Below, in pieces: positions 25,804 to 34,517 of a DNA stretch of 64,000 nt. This DNA comes from an uncultured beta proteobacterium (GTDB lineage Bacteria; Pseudomonadota; Gammaproteobacteria; Burkholderiales; Burkholderiaceae_C), in assembly GCA_903905735.1 (NCBI GenBank), contig CAIVHU010000121.1, forward strand, positions 24,989 through 88,988. Reading direction: 5' to 3'. A program made the translations under genes and the position numbers. How positions within the stretch are numbered: position 1 is the stretch's first letter; every line of letters begins with the position of its first letter. The notes beneath the pieces were generated by a model that saw only the letters and a program-made list of their open reading frames with translations, was not told the origin of the DNA and made no database searches.

Positions 25804-26940
25804 ATGTTTGATTATTCAACCTTAAAAATCATCTGGTGGCTGCTGGTCGGCGTGCTGCTGGTCGGCTTTGCCATCATGGACGGCCACGACATGGGCGTGG
25901 GCACGCTGCTGCCCTTTGTCGGCCGCAATGATCTGGAGCGCCGCGTCGTTATCAACACCGTCGGGCCGCACTGGGACGGCAACCAGGTGTGGTTCATCAC
26001 CGGCGGCGGTGCCATTTTTGCGGCCTGGCCGCTGGTCTATGCCACGGCATTCAGCGGCTTTTACTGGGCCATGCTGGTGGTGTTGTGGGCGCTGTTCTTC
26101 AGACCGGTGGGGTTTGACTACCGCAGCAAGATCGACAACCCCACCTGGCGCAGTGTCTGGGACTGGGGGTTGTTCATCGGCGGCGCCGTGCCACCGCTGA
26201 TCTTTGGTGTGGCGTTTGGCAACCTGCTGCTAGGTGTGCCTTTCCAGTTTGACGCCTACTTGACGTCCACCTACACCGGAAGTTTCTGGCAACTGCTGAA
26301 CCCGTTTGCCCTGCTGACCGGCGTGGTCAGCACCGCGATGATCACCATGCAGGGTGGCAGCTATCTGGCACACCGCACTGAAGGCATCATCCAGGCGCGC
26401 ACTGCCAGGGCCACCATCGGTGCCGCGGTGGTGATGATCCTGGCGTTTGTCGCCGCTGGTGTCTGGCTGCAGTCGATTGACGGCTACCGCATCACCTCGG
26501 TGGTCAATGGCTCTGCCATGCCTGACCCGCTGTCCAAAACCGTGGTGCGTGAAGCCGGCGCCTGGATGGCCAATTACGGTCAGCAACCGCTGATCTGGGT
26601 ACTGCCCGCGCTGGGCGTCCTGGGTGCTGCGCTGACCGCCGTGCTGGTCGCCATGCGCCGCACTTTGAGCGCTTTTGTGACCTCGTCACTGGCCATTGTG
26701 GGCGTCATTGGCACCGCAGGCGCGTCGATGTTCCCGTTTGTGATGCCTTCGAGCACCAGCCTGGCCTCGAGCCTGACGGTATGGGACAGCGTGTCAAGCC
26801 AGATGACGCTGGGCATCATGTTCTGGGCCACGATGATCTTCATGCCGCTGATCATCATTTACACCTCTTGGGCCTACAGCGTGATGCGTGGCAAGGTGAC
26901 GGCGGCCTATATCAAGGAAAACGACCATGCGGCTTATTGA
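25804..26940 (+). CDS. cydB: Cytochrome bd ubiquinol oxidase subunit II
   Basis: A 378-aa partner of CydA with eight to nine transmembrane segments. The N-terminal block LKIIWWLLVGVLLVGFAIMDGHDMGVGTLLPF and the NTVGPHWDGNQVWFITGGGAIFAAWP stretch are diagnostic; length matches E. coli CydB (379). It starts 14 bp after cydA behind a GGAAAAA site. No cydDC assembly transporter is present in this window. Confidence 0.95.
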   Translation: MFDYSTLKIIWWLLVGVLLVGFAIMDGHDMGVGTLLPFVGRNDLERRVVINTVGPHWDGNQVWFITGGGAIFAAWPLVYATAFSGFYWAMLVVLWALFFRPVGFDYRSKIDNPTWRSVWDWGLFIGGAVPPLIFGVAFGNLLLGVPFQFDAYLTSTYTGSFWQLLNPFALLTGVVSTAMITMQGGSYLAHRTEGIIQARTARATIGAAVVMILAFVAAGVWLQSIDGYRITSVVNGSAMPDPLSKTVVREAGAWMANYGQQPLIWVLPALGVLGAALTAVLVAMRRTLSAFVTSSLAIVGVIGTAGASMFPFVMPSSTSLASSLTVWDSVSSQMTLGIMFWATMIFMPLIIIYTSWAYSVMRGKVTAAYIKENDHAAY

Positions 26941-27006
26941 GACCCTGCCTGGCGCACCGGTCACCCCCAATTAACGCAGTGCTTGCACTGCAAGGAAGGA
27001 TTTTTT

Positions 27007-27123
27007 ATGTGGTATTTTGCCTGGATATTGGGCGTTGGGTTTGCGGTGTTACTGGCCATCCTGAACGCCATGTGGGGTGAAAACCAGCAGGCCCGCGAAG
27101 ATGCCCGTGACAACAAAGATTGA
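27007..27123 (+). CDS. cydX: Cytochrome bd small subunit CydX
   Basis: A 38-aa protein too short for the ORF track. It starts MWYFAWILGVGFA, continues with one transmembrane helix and ends in a charged tail (ENQQAREDARDNKD), the standard CydX pattern; the N-terminal MWYFxWxLG block is the family signature. A GGAAGGA ribosome site sits a few bases before the ATG. CydX stabilises the haems of the bd complex. It lies 66 bp after cydB. Confidence 0.95.
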   Translation: MWYFAWILGVGFAVLLAILNAMWGENQQAREDARDNKD

Positions 27124-27412
27124 GGCCCCCGTGGCCAACGCCGCGCCTGAAATCAGCGCCACCAAAATGCGGCCGCTGAGCCTGCTGGCGGCGCTGATCA
27201 TCATGATCGGCGGCAGCATCTACCCGTTCGTCTTTGCCAGGGCGGACGGCAGCGCCGACCACGGCTTGTCAATGCTGGTTTTCTGGGCCATGAGCGCGGG
27301 TCTGGTCAATGGCGTCGGCTTCGTGCCGCGCTGGCCGCTGTGGCGCTGGCTGTTTTCGGGCTGGGCCTGCCTGGCTGCGCTGCTGCTGGCGGCCTGGCTG
27401 CGCCTGGGCTGA
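27101..27412 (+). CDS. ybgE: Cyd operon YbgE-family membrane protein
   Basis: About 103 aa with three hydrophobic segments (LLAALIIMIGGSIYPFVF, LSMLVFWAMSAGLVNGVGFVP, LFSGWACLAALLLAAWLRLG), matching the small YbgE family encoded after cydABX in E. coli. The 5' end overlaps cydX in another frame; ATG 27101 is the nearest downstream candidate, while the track's ATG at 27077 would overlap cydX further. Function in bd-oxidase biogenesis is presumed from position only. Confidence 0.75.
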   Translation: MPVTTKIEAPVANAAPEISATKMRPLSLLAALIIMIGGSIYPFVFARADGSADHGLSMLVFWAMSAGLVNGVGFVPRWPLWRWLFSGWACLAALLLAAWLRLG

Positions 27413-27420
27413 GTTACTGC

Positions 27421-28554
27421 ATGAACCATCACATCACCATCATTGGCGCGGGTTTTGGCGCACTCTCGTCCGTGCGCGAGCTGCGAAAGCGGTATGCCAG
27501 CGCCGAGATCACCCTGATCGCCCCGCGTGCCGAGCTGCATTACCTGCCCGGCACCATCTGGATTCCCAGCGGCCTGCGCAACCGGGCGCAACTCACCATT
27601 GACCTGAAGGCTTTTTTTGCACGCATGCGGGTGAAGCACGTTCGGGCCGACGTGACCGGCCTGGCTGAGGGCGGCCGGGTCGTCAAAACCAGCACCGGCG
27701 ACGAAGTGCGCAACGACGCGCTGATCATTGCCTCGGGCGGACGTTTCCTCAAAAAGCTGCCTGGCATCGAGCATGCCATCACGCCCTGCGAGGGCATCAC
27801 GGCAGTTGAGAAATTCAGCGAGCGACTCAAAGCCATGACTGGTGGCACCATCGCCATGGGTTTTGCCGGCAACCCCAACGAGCCCAGTGCAGTGCGCGGT
27901 GGCCCGATGTTCGAGTTTTTGTTCGGCACCGACGAGCAGCTCAAGAGCGAAGGCCGCCGCGACAAGTTCGAACTGGTGTTTTTCAACCCGTCCCAAGAGC
28001 CTGGCAACCGGCTCGGCCCCAAAGCCGTCGGCCATCTGCTGGCCGAGATGAAGAAGCGCAACATCGCAACGCACCTGGGCCACAAGCTCAAGAGTTTTGG
28101 CCCCGACAAGATCGTCACCGAAGGCGGCGAATTCGCCGCTGACCTGATCCTGTTCATGCCCGGCATGACCGGCAACCTGTGGTTCGACCAGACCGACCTG
28201 CCGCGCTCGCCCGGCGGCCTGCTCAAGGCCGATGCGCAGTGCCGCGTTGAAGGCACCGAACGTGTCTATGTGGTGGGCGACTCGGGGAGCTTTCCCGGGC
28301 CGGACTGGATGCCCAAGCAGGCGCACATGGCCGACCTGCAAGCCGAGGCCGCAGCTCAAAACCTGCTGGCCGAACTGCAGGGCCAGCCAGCCAGCGCCAC
28401 CTTCAAGGTCGAGCTGGTCTGCATCATCGATGCCATCGACCACGCCACACTGGTGTTTCGCAACGAAAAACGGCAGCTCATCCTGCCGCCAAGCCGCCTG
28501 TTCCACTGGGCCAAGCGCTGGTTTGAGAACGCTTATCTCAAAAAGTATCGGTAG
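27421..28554 (+). CDS. FAD/NAD-dependent oxidoreductase (sulfide:quinone reductase / NDH-2-like)
   Basis: A 377-aa flavoprotein with an N-terminal FAD site ITIIGAGFGALSSVRELRKRY, the APRAELHYLPGTIWIPSG block, a central NAD(P)-like region and the second FAD motif VYVVGDSGSFPG near residue 283. The architecture fits the SQR/flavocytochrome c sulfide dehydrogenase family or a type II NADH dehydrogenase. Cysteines near residues 122 and 337 could form a sulfide-active pair, but I cannot confirm the SQR pattern. It starts 9 bp after the ybgE-like gene, so it is probably co-expressed with cytochrome bd and may feed electrons to quinone for it. Confidence 0.8.
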   Translation: MNHHITIIGAGFGALSSVRELRKRYASAEITLIAPRAELHYLPGTIWIPSGLRNRAQLTIDLKAFFARMRVKHVRADVTGLAEGGRVVKTSTGDEVRNDALIIASGGRFLKKLPGIEHAITPCEGITAVEKFSERLKAMTGGTIAMGFAGNPNEPSAVRGGPMFEFLFGTDEQLKSEGRRDKFELVFFNPSQEPGNRLGPKAVGHLLAEMKKRNIATHLGHKLKSFGPDKIVTEGGEFAADLILFMPGMTGNLWFDQTDLPRSPGGLLKADAQCRVEGTERVYVVGDSGSFPGPDWMPKQAHMADLQAEAAAQNLLAELQGQPASATFKVELVCIIDAIDHATLVFRNEKRQLILPPSRLFHWAKRWFENAYLKKYR

Positions 28555-28593
28555 GCAGCACAGCGGCGCTTGCATCCGCCGTCGACCAGACCG

Positions 28594-28630
28594 TTGACCT
28601 AACATCGGCTAAACTAGTCAGATTACTAGT
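28594..28630 (+). promoter_or_regulatory. Promoter/operator of the Phd-VapC pair
   Basis: TTGACC at 28594 is a good -35 box. Two ACTAGT hexamers, within AAACTAGTCAG and TTACTAGTCAT, lie 12 bp apart just downstream, before the TTTTGGAGGTCTC ribosome site. Repeated palindromic sites here fit autorepression by the antitoxin-toxin complex. Inferred from sequence. Confidence 0.5.
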
Positions 28631-28645
28631 CATTTTGGAGGTCTC

Positions 28646-28900
28646 ATGAGCACATGGCCGGTTCAGGATGCCAAAGCGCGATTCAGCGAATTTTTGCAAG
28701 CTTGCCTCACCAGCGGACCGCAACTGGTGACCAAGCGCGGCATGGAAGCCGCCGTGCTGGTGCCCGTGGGGCAATGGCGGCAGTTGCAAGCCAATAGCCA
28801 ACCGTCACTCAAACAGGTGCTGCTGGACGCGGCCGCACGCGGTGACTTGCCCATCCCGCCCAGAGGTCAATGCCAACGCCGCGACGCACCCGAGTTGTGA
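28646..28900 (+). CDS. Type II antitoxin, Phd/YefM family
   Basis: An 84-aa DNA-binding antitoxin. The N-terminus MSTWPVQDAKARFSEFLQACLTSGPQLVTKRGMEAAVLVPVGQW is the Phd/YefM fold that binds operator DNA; the C-terminal tail after residue 60 should wrap the toxin. The stop TGA shares its A with the toxin ATG (TGATG), a typical coupling for toxin-antitoxin operons. Confidence 0.9.
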   Translation: MSTWPVQDAKARFSEFLQACLTSGPQLVTKRGMEAAVLVPVGQWRQLQANSQPSLKQVLLDAAARGDLPIPPRGQCQRRDAPEL

Positions 28901-29310
28901 TGTTTCTGCTCGATACCAACGTGGTGTCGGAGCTGCGCCGCGCCAAACCGCACGGCGGTGTGTTGGCCTGGCTGGGTGCTGCACCCGATGCCGATTTGTA
29001 CATATCTGCCGTGACCTTGGGCGAAATCCAGCGCGGCATTGAGCTCACCAAAGACCAGAACCCGGCCAAAGCGCTGGAAATCTCCCTGTGGGCGGACCGT
29101 CTGGCCGCCACGCACAACATCCTTGCCATGGATGCCCAGACGTTCCGCGTCTGTGCCCGTTTGATGCACCACCAGTCCGATGCGCTGTTGGAAGATGCCA
29201 TGATTGCCGCCACCGCCCAAGTGCACCACCTTACCGTGGTAACCCGCAACACACGCGACTTTGCCGCATTTGACGTGCCGCTGCTGGACCCCTTTACCTA
29301 TCCTGGCTGA
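28900..29310 (+). CDS. vapC: PIN-domain ribonuclease toxin, VapC family
   Basis: A 136-aa PIN-domain protein expected to cleave RNA when free of antitoxin. The acidic active site is visible: LLDTNVVSEL (first Asp), LGEIQRGI (Glu), LLEDAMIAATAQ (Asp) and TRNTRDFAAFDV (Asp). The ATG at 28900 overlaps the antitoxin stop; the track's ATG at 28870 would extend 10 residues upstream. The length and TYPG ending match the FitB/VapC subgroup that pairs with Phd-type antitoxins. mutL begins only 7 bp after its stop. Confidence 0.9.
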   Translation: MFLLDTNVVSELRRAKPHGGVLAWLGAAPDADLYISAVTLGEIQRGIELTKDQNPAKALEISLWADRLAATHNILAMDAQTFRVCARLMHHQSDALLEDAMIAATAQVHHLTVVTRNTRDFAAFDVPLLDPFTYPG

Positions 29311-29317
29311 ACTTTTT

Positions 29318-31408
29318 GTGAACGACACCTCAACACCCGGCACACCCCGCCGCCCGATCCGCGAACTGCCCGACGAGCTGATCAGCCAGATTGCCGCTGG
29401 TGAGGTGGTGGAACGTCCGGCCTCGGTGGTGCGTGAGCTGGTCGATAACGCGCTCGATGCCGGTGCAGCCCAGGTCACCGTGCGGCTGCTGGCCGGGGGC
29501 GTGCGGCTCATCAGTGTGGAGGACGACGGCAGCGGCATCCTGCCCGACGAGCTGCCGATTGCGCTGAAGCGCCACGCCACCAGCAAGATCGGCAGCCTGG
29601 CTGATCTGGAGTCGGTGGGTACCATGGGCTTCCGGGGTGAAGCGCTGGCTGCCATTAATTCGATAGCTGACTGCGCAATCCTGTCAAGGGCTAGCGGCCA
29701 AAATCATGCCTATCTTCTGGAAGGCCAGACTGGCGAACTCAAACCCGTGGCGCGGGCTGTGGGCACCACGGTCGAGGTCAAAGAGCTGTTCTTTTCAACC
29801 CCCGCGCGGCGCAAGTTCCTGAAGACCGATGCCACCGAACTGGCGCACTGCGTGGAGGCCGTGCGCCGCCACGCTCTGGCCCGCCCCGATGTCGGTTTTG
29901 CCATCTGGCACGAGGGCAAGCTGGTGGAGCAATGGCGGCGCTGTGGCGAGCTACGCAGCCTGCCCGCCCTGGAACAGCGGCTGGCCGACGTATTGGGCGG
30001 CGACTTTGTGGCGCAGTCGGTGTGGGTGGATTTTTCCAGCCGTGCTGCAACGGGCCAGCCTGACTACGCCCCGTCTATCAAGGTGTGGGGCCGCGCTGGC
30101 ATTCCGGATGCCGCCCGTTCGCGCGCCGACCAGCAGTTTTGCTATGTCAACGGCCGCTTTGTGCGCGACAAGGTGGTGACCCACGCCGCCCGCAGCGCTT
30201 ATGAAGACGTGCTGCACGGCCAGCGCCAGCCGGTGTATGCGCTGTACATCACCATGGACCCGACCCGCGTCGATGTGAACGTGCACCCGACCAAAATCGA
30301 GGTGCGTTTTCGCGACAGCCGCGACGTGCACCAGGCGGTGCGCCGCGCGGTGGACAACGCGCTGGCGGTGCCGCGCGCGGGTCAAGCGGGTGCAGCCGAG
30401 CCCACACCATGGGTCGCCAACGCCGGCCAAGCGCCCGGCCTATCCCCATTCCAGGCCTCGGATGCTCAGCCTGTTTACATGCCAAATCAGCCTCAAGCCT
30501 TTATCCAACAAGGGCAGAATGCTATTAATTTTGATGCTCAGGTCGGGTACCGGGTGAGCGATTTGGGCGCGTTGTGGGGAGTCAACCCAGCCCGCAACCA
30601 GGCCAACGCCGATCAAACTGACACCGCCAGTGGCTGGCAAACCGCCTCCGATTCACCCTTCACTTCTGACCTGCCAGCCGTCTGGTCAGGTCAGAACAAC
30701 GCCTCAGGCCACAGCCCGGCCGACACACCCGTCTGGCCGCTGGGCCGCGCGCTGGCGCAACTCCAGGGCGTTTACATCCTCGCTGAAAATGCTCAGGGCC
30801 TGGTGATTGTGGACATGCACGCCGCGCACGAACGCATCGTGTACGAGCGCCTCAAAGCACAGTGGGCAGCGCCCGCACCGGGTGATGCAGCCACCTCTGC
30901 GGTTCAACCCGACTCTGACCAAACCGAGGATGCTACGACGCACCTGCAGTTCGCCAACCCCCTGGACCGCCTGCGAAGCCAGCCGCTGCTGATCCCCGTC
31001 ACCTTTGCCGCCACACCCACCGAAGTCGCCACCGCCGAAGCGCACAGCGCCACACTGGAAATCCTGGGCCTGGAAATCACCCCGTTTTCTGCACGGACGT
31101 TGGCGGTGCGCGCGGTGCCGACCACGCTGGCGCAGGGCGACGCCGTGGAACTTGCGCGCAGCGTGCTCGCCGAACTCAGCCAGCATGAGGCCAGCGGCGT
31201 GATCCAGCGCGCCCAAAATGAATTGCTCGCCACCATGGCCTGCCACGGTGCGGTGCGCGCCAACCGCCGCCTGACACTGGAAGAAATGAACGCCCTGCTG
31301 CGCCAGATGGAGGCTACCGAACGCAGCGATCAATGCAACCACGGCCGCCCGACCTGGCGGCAAATCAGCATGAAGGAACTGGACGCGCTGTTTTTGCGCG
31401 GGCGCTGA
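29318..31408 (+). CDS. mutL: DNA mismatch repair protein MutL
   Basis: A 696-aa GHKL ATPase that links MutS mismatch recognition to strand incision. The N-terminal ATPase blocks are IRELPDELISQIAAGEVVERPASVVRELVDNALDAGA, DDGSGI, KRHATSKI and TMGFRGEALAAI; the C-terminal dimerisation domain ends with MACHGAVRANRRLTLEEMNALLRQME and CNHGRPT. The GTG at 29318 gives a normal N-terminus; the track's ORF starts within vapC in another frame. The DQHA(X)2E(X)4E endonuclease motif is not evident (VDMHAAHERIVYERLK is the nearest), which would need alignment. Two dispersed-element copies lie inside, one in the conserved ATPase domain and one in the linker. Confidence 0.93.
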   Translation: MNDTSTPGTPRRPIRELPDELISQIAAGEVVERPASVVRELVDNALDAGAAQVTVRLLAGGVRLISVEDDGSGILPDELPIALKRHATSKIGSLADLESVGTMGFRGEALAAINSIADCAILSRASGQNHAYLLEGQTGELKPVARAVGTTVEVKELFFSTPARRKFLKTDATELAHCVEAVRRHALARPDVGFAIWHEGKLVEQWRRCGELRSLPALEQRLADVLGGDFVAQSVWVDFSSRAATGQPDYAPSIKVWGRAGIPDAARSRADQQFCYVNGRFVRDKVVTHAARSAYEDVLHGQRQPVYALYITMDPTRVDVNVHPTKIEVRFRDSRDVHQAVRRAVDNALAVPRAGQAGAAEPTPWVANAGQAPGLSPFQASDAQPVYMPNQPQAFIQQGQNAINFDAQVGYRVSDLGALWGVNPARNQANADQTDTASGWQTASDSPFTSDLPAVWSGQNNASGHSPADTPVWPLGRALAQLQGVYILAENAQGLVIVDMHAAHERIVYERLKAQWAAPAPGDAATSAVQPDSDQTEDATTHLQFANPLDRLRSQPLLIPVTFAATPTEVATAEAHSATLEILGLEITPFSARTLAVRAVPTTLAQGDAVELARSVLAELSQHEASGVIQRAQNELLATMACHGAVRANRRLTLEEMNALLRQMEATERSDQCNHGRPTWRQISMKELDALFLRGR
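29655..29706 (+). repeat. Dispersed element, copy 7 (inside mutL ATPase domain)
   Basis: TTAATTCGATAGCTGACTGCGC, TCAAGGGCTAGCGGCCAAAAT. In frame and sense. It encodes NSIADCAILSRASGQNH, directly after the conserved GFRGEALAAI; the S..S..SR pattern of MutL proteins is kept, so nothing appears inserted. Confidence 0.85.
30481..30534 (-). repeat. Dispersed element, copy 8 (inside mutL linker)
   Basis: On the minus strand: AAAATTAATAGCATTCTGCCCTT, GTTGGATAAAGGCTTGAGGC. Antisense to mutL, in the unconserved linker. The two mutL copies have opposite polarity, 0.8 kb apart. Confidence 0.8.
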
Positions 31409-31536
31409 GCCCTTGAGGATGGGTCTGCCCATCGGCACCAACAAAAGCTTTGGGCGGCATCGGTTCGCCATCAAACAGACCAAGTGCTTTGAAGGGCCTA
31501 AATTCCGGCAATTGGCTCGACAAGGAAGGAACGTAG

Positions 31537-32412
31537 ATGACATGGCTTCTATGGTTCGCACTAGGTTTGTGCTTGCTGCTGGGCATGGCTGTCGGGCTCT
31601 CTGCTTACGGCACCCAGCGGTGGGTTGCCACCACGCAAGTGCTGACCAGTCGGCTTGAAGCCAACCGAATCAACCACAAGACGCCGTCACCAGCGCCACA
31701 ACGCTACAGCTCGGACGCACTCACAGGCCTGCCAGCCCCTGTGCAACGCTATTTCCGAGCCGTGCTGCGAGATGGCCAGCCCATCATTGCCGCAGCGCGC
31801 CTTTGCATGGCCGGCACCTTCAACCTGTCCGCAACGGGTGAGCAGTGGAAACCATTCACCTCGCAGCAACGGGTCATCACCCGCCGCCCAGGTTTCCTGT
31901 GGGATGCCAAGATATCGATGATGCCGGGCTTGCCAGTGCGGGTGGTGGACAGCTACATCGCAGGTCAGGGTCTGCTGCACGCGGCCCTTCTGGGCGTGTT
32001 CACCGCAGCAGATGTCAGGGGTGATGGCGAGATTGCCCGTGGCGAATTCATGCGCTACTTTGCCGAAGCGGTGTGGTACCCGACCGCCTTGCTGCCCAGC
32101 CAGGGCGTGCACTGGACGGCCGTGGACGACCATTGCGCCCATGCAACCATCATGGATGGACCGCTCACGCTGACCTTGCTGTTCCGGTTCAATGACGCAG
32201 ACCTGATCACATCGTTTCGCGCCGAGGCGCGCGGTGGCATGGTGGGCAAGGTCGTGGTCATGGCCCCTTGGGAAGGGCGCTTTTCCAACTACAAGAGACA
32301 GGCCGGCATGGCCGTGCCATTCACCGGCGAAGTAGCGTGGATTCGACCCGAAGGACGAAGACCCTACTTCATCGGTACGGTAACTTCACTGAACTACGAG
32401 TTCTCACCATGA
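31537..32412 (+). CDS. Uncharacterised membrane-anchored protein (DUF6544/DUF6920-like)
   Basis: A 291-aa protein with one N-terminal transmembrane helix (LLWFALGLCLLLGMAVGLSAYG) and a soluble domain expected in the periplasm. Blocks such as LTGLPAPVQRYFRAVL, KISMMPGLPVRVVDSYIAGQG, RYFAEAVWYPTALLP and YKRQAGMAVPFTGEVAWIRPEG recall proteins I know only as domains of unknown function (DUF6544 or DUF6920); this naming is from memory and uncertain. RBS AAGGAAGGA precedes ATG 31537. It overlaps the next gene by 4 bp (ATGA). Nothing indicates a specific role. Confidence 0.7.
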   Translation: MTWLLWFALGLCLLLGMAVGLSAYGTQRWVATTQVLTSRLEANRINHKTPSPAPQRYSSDALTGLPAPVQRYFRAVLRDGQPIIAAARLCMAGTFNLSATGEQWKPFTSQQRVITRRPGFLWDAKISMMPGLPVRVVDSYIAGQGLLHAALLGVFTAADVRGDGEIARGEFMRYFAEAVWYPTALLPSQGVHWTAVDDHCAHATIMDGPLTLTLLFRFNDADLITSFRAEARGGMVGKVVVMAPWEGRFSNYKRQAGMAVPFTGEVAWIRPEGRRPYFIGTVTSLNYEFSP

Positions 32413-32969
32413 CACATCTCACCTTCCTGTTGCGCCAGATTCAACAACCCGGGTTCCCTTTCGAATTGGTGAAACCATTGCTCGCCCGCTGGCCAGTCGC
32501 CCTCATGGCCGTGATGCTTGGACTGCTTTCGCCGATGGCCCGCTCAGCGCCCATCTGTCGCTGGGTGGACAAGAATGGACAATCGCACATGTCCGATGCC
32601 GTTCCGGACAAATACAAGCAGGTGGCGACTTGCAGCGACTCACGACAGTACGAACTCTCCCCCCAGCAAACACGCGACGCTGAACAACGTTTAACCGAGC
32701 TGAAAGCCCGGGCGCGCCAGAACACGGCCGCTGCGCCGATACCAGCAGTTTCCAGCGCCACGGGTACCGGGCCTCTGCCGCGAGTCAAACGGCCCACCGA
32801 GGTCATCACTGACACCACGGACTGTCAGACACGGTGGCGCATCTACGACGAGAGCGTTGATTGCTTCGGCCCTTACCGAACAACGCGAGGAGCCACCAAA
32901 CCGGAAGGCTACGACGTGTGCAACGAGATCCCCAGCCCTGAACTCAAGTGTGGTCCACGACGGAACTGA
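32409..32969 (+). CDS. Exported DUF4124-type protein
   Basis: A 186-aa protein with a long N-terminal segment ending in a hydrophobic signal (PVALMAVMLGLLSPMARSA). The mature part begins PICRWVDKNGQSHMSDAVPDKYKQ, the DUF4124 pattern (a short strand with W-D-G-x-H/Y-S-D) common in periplasmic proteins of Burkholderiales. A Gln/Thr/Arg-rich helix and a C-terminal cysteine-bearing segment (DTTDCQTRW, DCFGPYR, VCNEIPSPELKCG) suggest disulfides. Translationally coupled to the preceding DUF protein. Function unknown. Confidence 0.75.
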   Translation: MTHLTFLLRQIQQPGFPFELVKPLLARWPVALMAVMLGLLSPMARSAPICRWVDKNGQSHMSDAVPDKYKQVATCSDSRQYELSPQQTRDAEQRLTELKARARQNTAAAPIPAVSSATGTGPLPRVKRPTEVITDTTDCQTRWRIYDESVDCFGPYRTTRGATKPEGYDVCNEIPSPELKCGPRRN

Positions 32970-33046
32970 GTCGACTAGCTGGCGCTGGCAGCACCATGCA
33001 GCGAATCTGTGGCCAGCGGCCACATCATCGCCTGGAAAATTCAACT

Positions 33047-33102
33047 TAAAATACGGCGTTAGCCCACGTCCAATAAGCGCCAAGCGCTATCGCTTTTGAT
33101 AT
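33047..33102 (-). repeat. Dispersed element, copy 9 (5' of MATE gene)
   Basis: On the minus strand: ATCAAAAGCGATAGCGCTTGGCGCTTATTGGACGTGGGCTAACGCC. Read with the MATE gene, its GCTATCGCTT end runs into the TTG start. Weaker than copies 4 or 5 but same layout. Confidence 0.65.
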
Positions 33103-34517
33103 CTCCCCTACGCCACCTTTTCAAACATCCAGCCGCCCGCTCGCGCCTGCAAACCGAGCTGCGCGGCATGTGGCTGTTGGCCTGGCCGATTCTGGTGGGG
33201 CAGCTGGCCAATGTCGGCATGGCAGTCGTCGATGTGGCGATGGCCGGGCATGCCTCCAGGCAGGATCTGGCCGGCGTATCGCTGGGTGTGTCGATCTGGA
33301 ACATGCTGATGATCACGCTGATGGGTGTGGTGATGAGCGTCAACCCGATGGTGGCGCACCAGGTGGGCGCAGGCGACTTGCGCGGGGTGCCACAAGTGGT
33401 GCGTCAGGCACTGTGGAAAGCGCTCGGCGTGGGGCTGATCGCGCTGTTGCTGGCCAACACTTCGGCCCTGCTGTTTGACCACATGCTGCTGGAGCCGTAT
33501 GTGCGCGACCTGGCCAAGGGTTTTGTGCTGACCACCAGCCTGGCGCTGCCGCTGTTTGCCTGCTACCGGGTGCTGTACGGCTATAGCACCAGCATCAACC
33601 AGACCAAACCGCTGATGGTGATTGCGCTGCTGTCTTTGGGGCTGAACGTCATCGTTAACAGCCTGCTGGTGTTTGGCAAACTGGGTTTCCCCCGGCTGGG
33701 CGGCCTGGGCTGCGCCTGGGCCACGCTGGCCACGGTGAGTTTCAACCTGCTGGCGCTGTTGTGGTGGATGCACCGCGCCCCGGCCTACCGCGCCACCTGG
33801 CCGCTGGGCCACTTTGAGCCGCCACACTGGGCGCAAATTAAAGGCCTGCTCAAGCTCGGCCTGCCGATTGGTCTGACTTATTTTGCCGAGAGCAGCGCGT
33901 TCAGCCTGATTGCGCTCTTGATTGCCGAATTTGGCAGCACACAAATGGCGGCGCACCAGATTGCGCTCAATTTCACCTCGCTGGTGTTCATGGTGCCGCT
34001 GAGCCTGGGGCTGGCGCTACTCACCCGCGTGGGCCAGTCGCTGGGCGCGGGCGATGCCACATTGGCGCGTTACCAGGCCTGGGTGGGTGTGGCGGTGGGG
34101 CTGGTGTTTGCCACGTTATCGGCCACGCTGATCGCCTTGTTCGCAACCACCATTGCCAGCGCCTACACCAGCGATACGGCGGTGATTGCGCTCACCGCCC
34201 AGCTGTTGCTGCTGGCAGCCGTTTTTCAGCTGTCGGATGCCACCCAGGTCATCACCAGTTGCGCGATTCGTGGCTACAAGGTCACGCGCTCGCCGATGGT
34301 GATTCACCTGACGGCGTTTTGGGGCTTTGCCCTGCCGCTGGGCTACACGCTGGGCATTGCGCCCCACTGGCTGCCTTTCAAACCAGCTCAGCCAATGGCG
34401 GCCCAAGGCTTCTGGATCGCGCTGATTCTCGGGCTGACGCTGGCCGCGCTGGGGCTGGTGCTGCTGCTGCGCCAGGTCGCTCGGTCACGGCTGGTCATGC
34501 CACCGCATTCAAAATGA
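33096..34517 (+). CDS. MATE family multidrug efflux protein
   Basis: A 473-aa transporter with twelve hydrophobic segments in two halves, of the NorM/DinF type that exports cationic compounds in exchange for Na+ or H+. The N-terminal LAWPILVGQLANVGMAVVDVAMAGH and the second-half ESSAFSLIALLIAEFGSTQMAAHQIALNF motifs are typical. The start is uncertain: the track uses TTG 33096, inside a dispersed element; a later ATG at 33168 would cut into the first helix. The C-terminus overlaps the SMR gene on the other strand by 23 bp. Confidence 0.88.
   Translation: MISPLRHLFKHPAARSRLQTELRGMWLLAWPILVGQLANVGMAVVDVAMAGHASRQDLAGVSLGVSIWNMLMITLMGVVMSVNPMVAHQVGAGDLRGVPQVVRQALWKALGVGLIALLLANTSALLFDHMLLEPYVRDLAKGFVLTTSLALPLFACYRVLYGYSTSINQTKPLMVIALLSLGLNVIVNSLLVFGKLGFPRLGGLGCAWATLATVSFNLLALLWWMHRAPAYRATWPLGHFEPPHWAQIKGLLKLGLPIGLTYFAESSAFSLIALLIAEFGSTQMAAHQIALNFTSLVFMVPLSLGLALLTRVGQSLGAGDATLARYQAWVGVAVGLVFATLSATLIALFATTIASAYTSDTAVIALTAQLLLLAAVFQLSDATQVITSCAIRGYKVTRSPMVIHLTAFWGFALPLGYTLGIAPHWLPFKPAQPMAAQGFWIALILGLTLAALGLVLLLRQVARSRLVMPPHSK

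Noticed and set aside
30704-31561. 285-aa minus-strand ORF opposite mutL
   Set aside because: It mirrors the mutL frame, shows His/Gln/Arg-rich shadow composition and matches no family; mutL itself is well supported.
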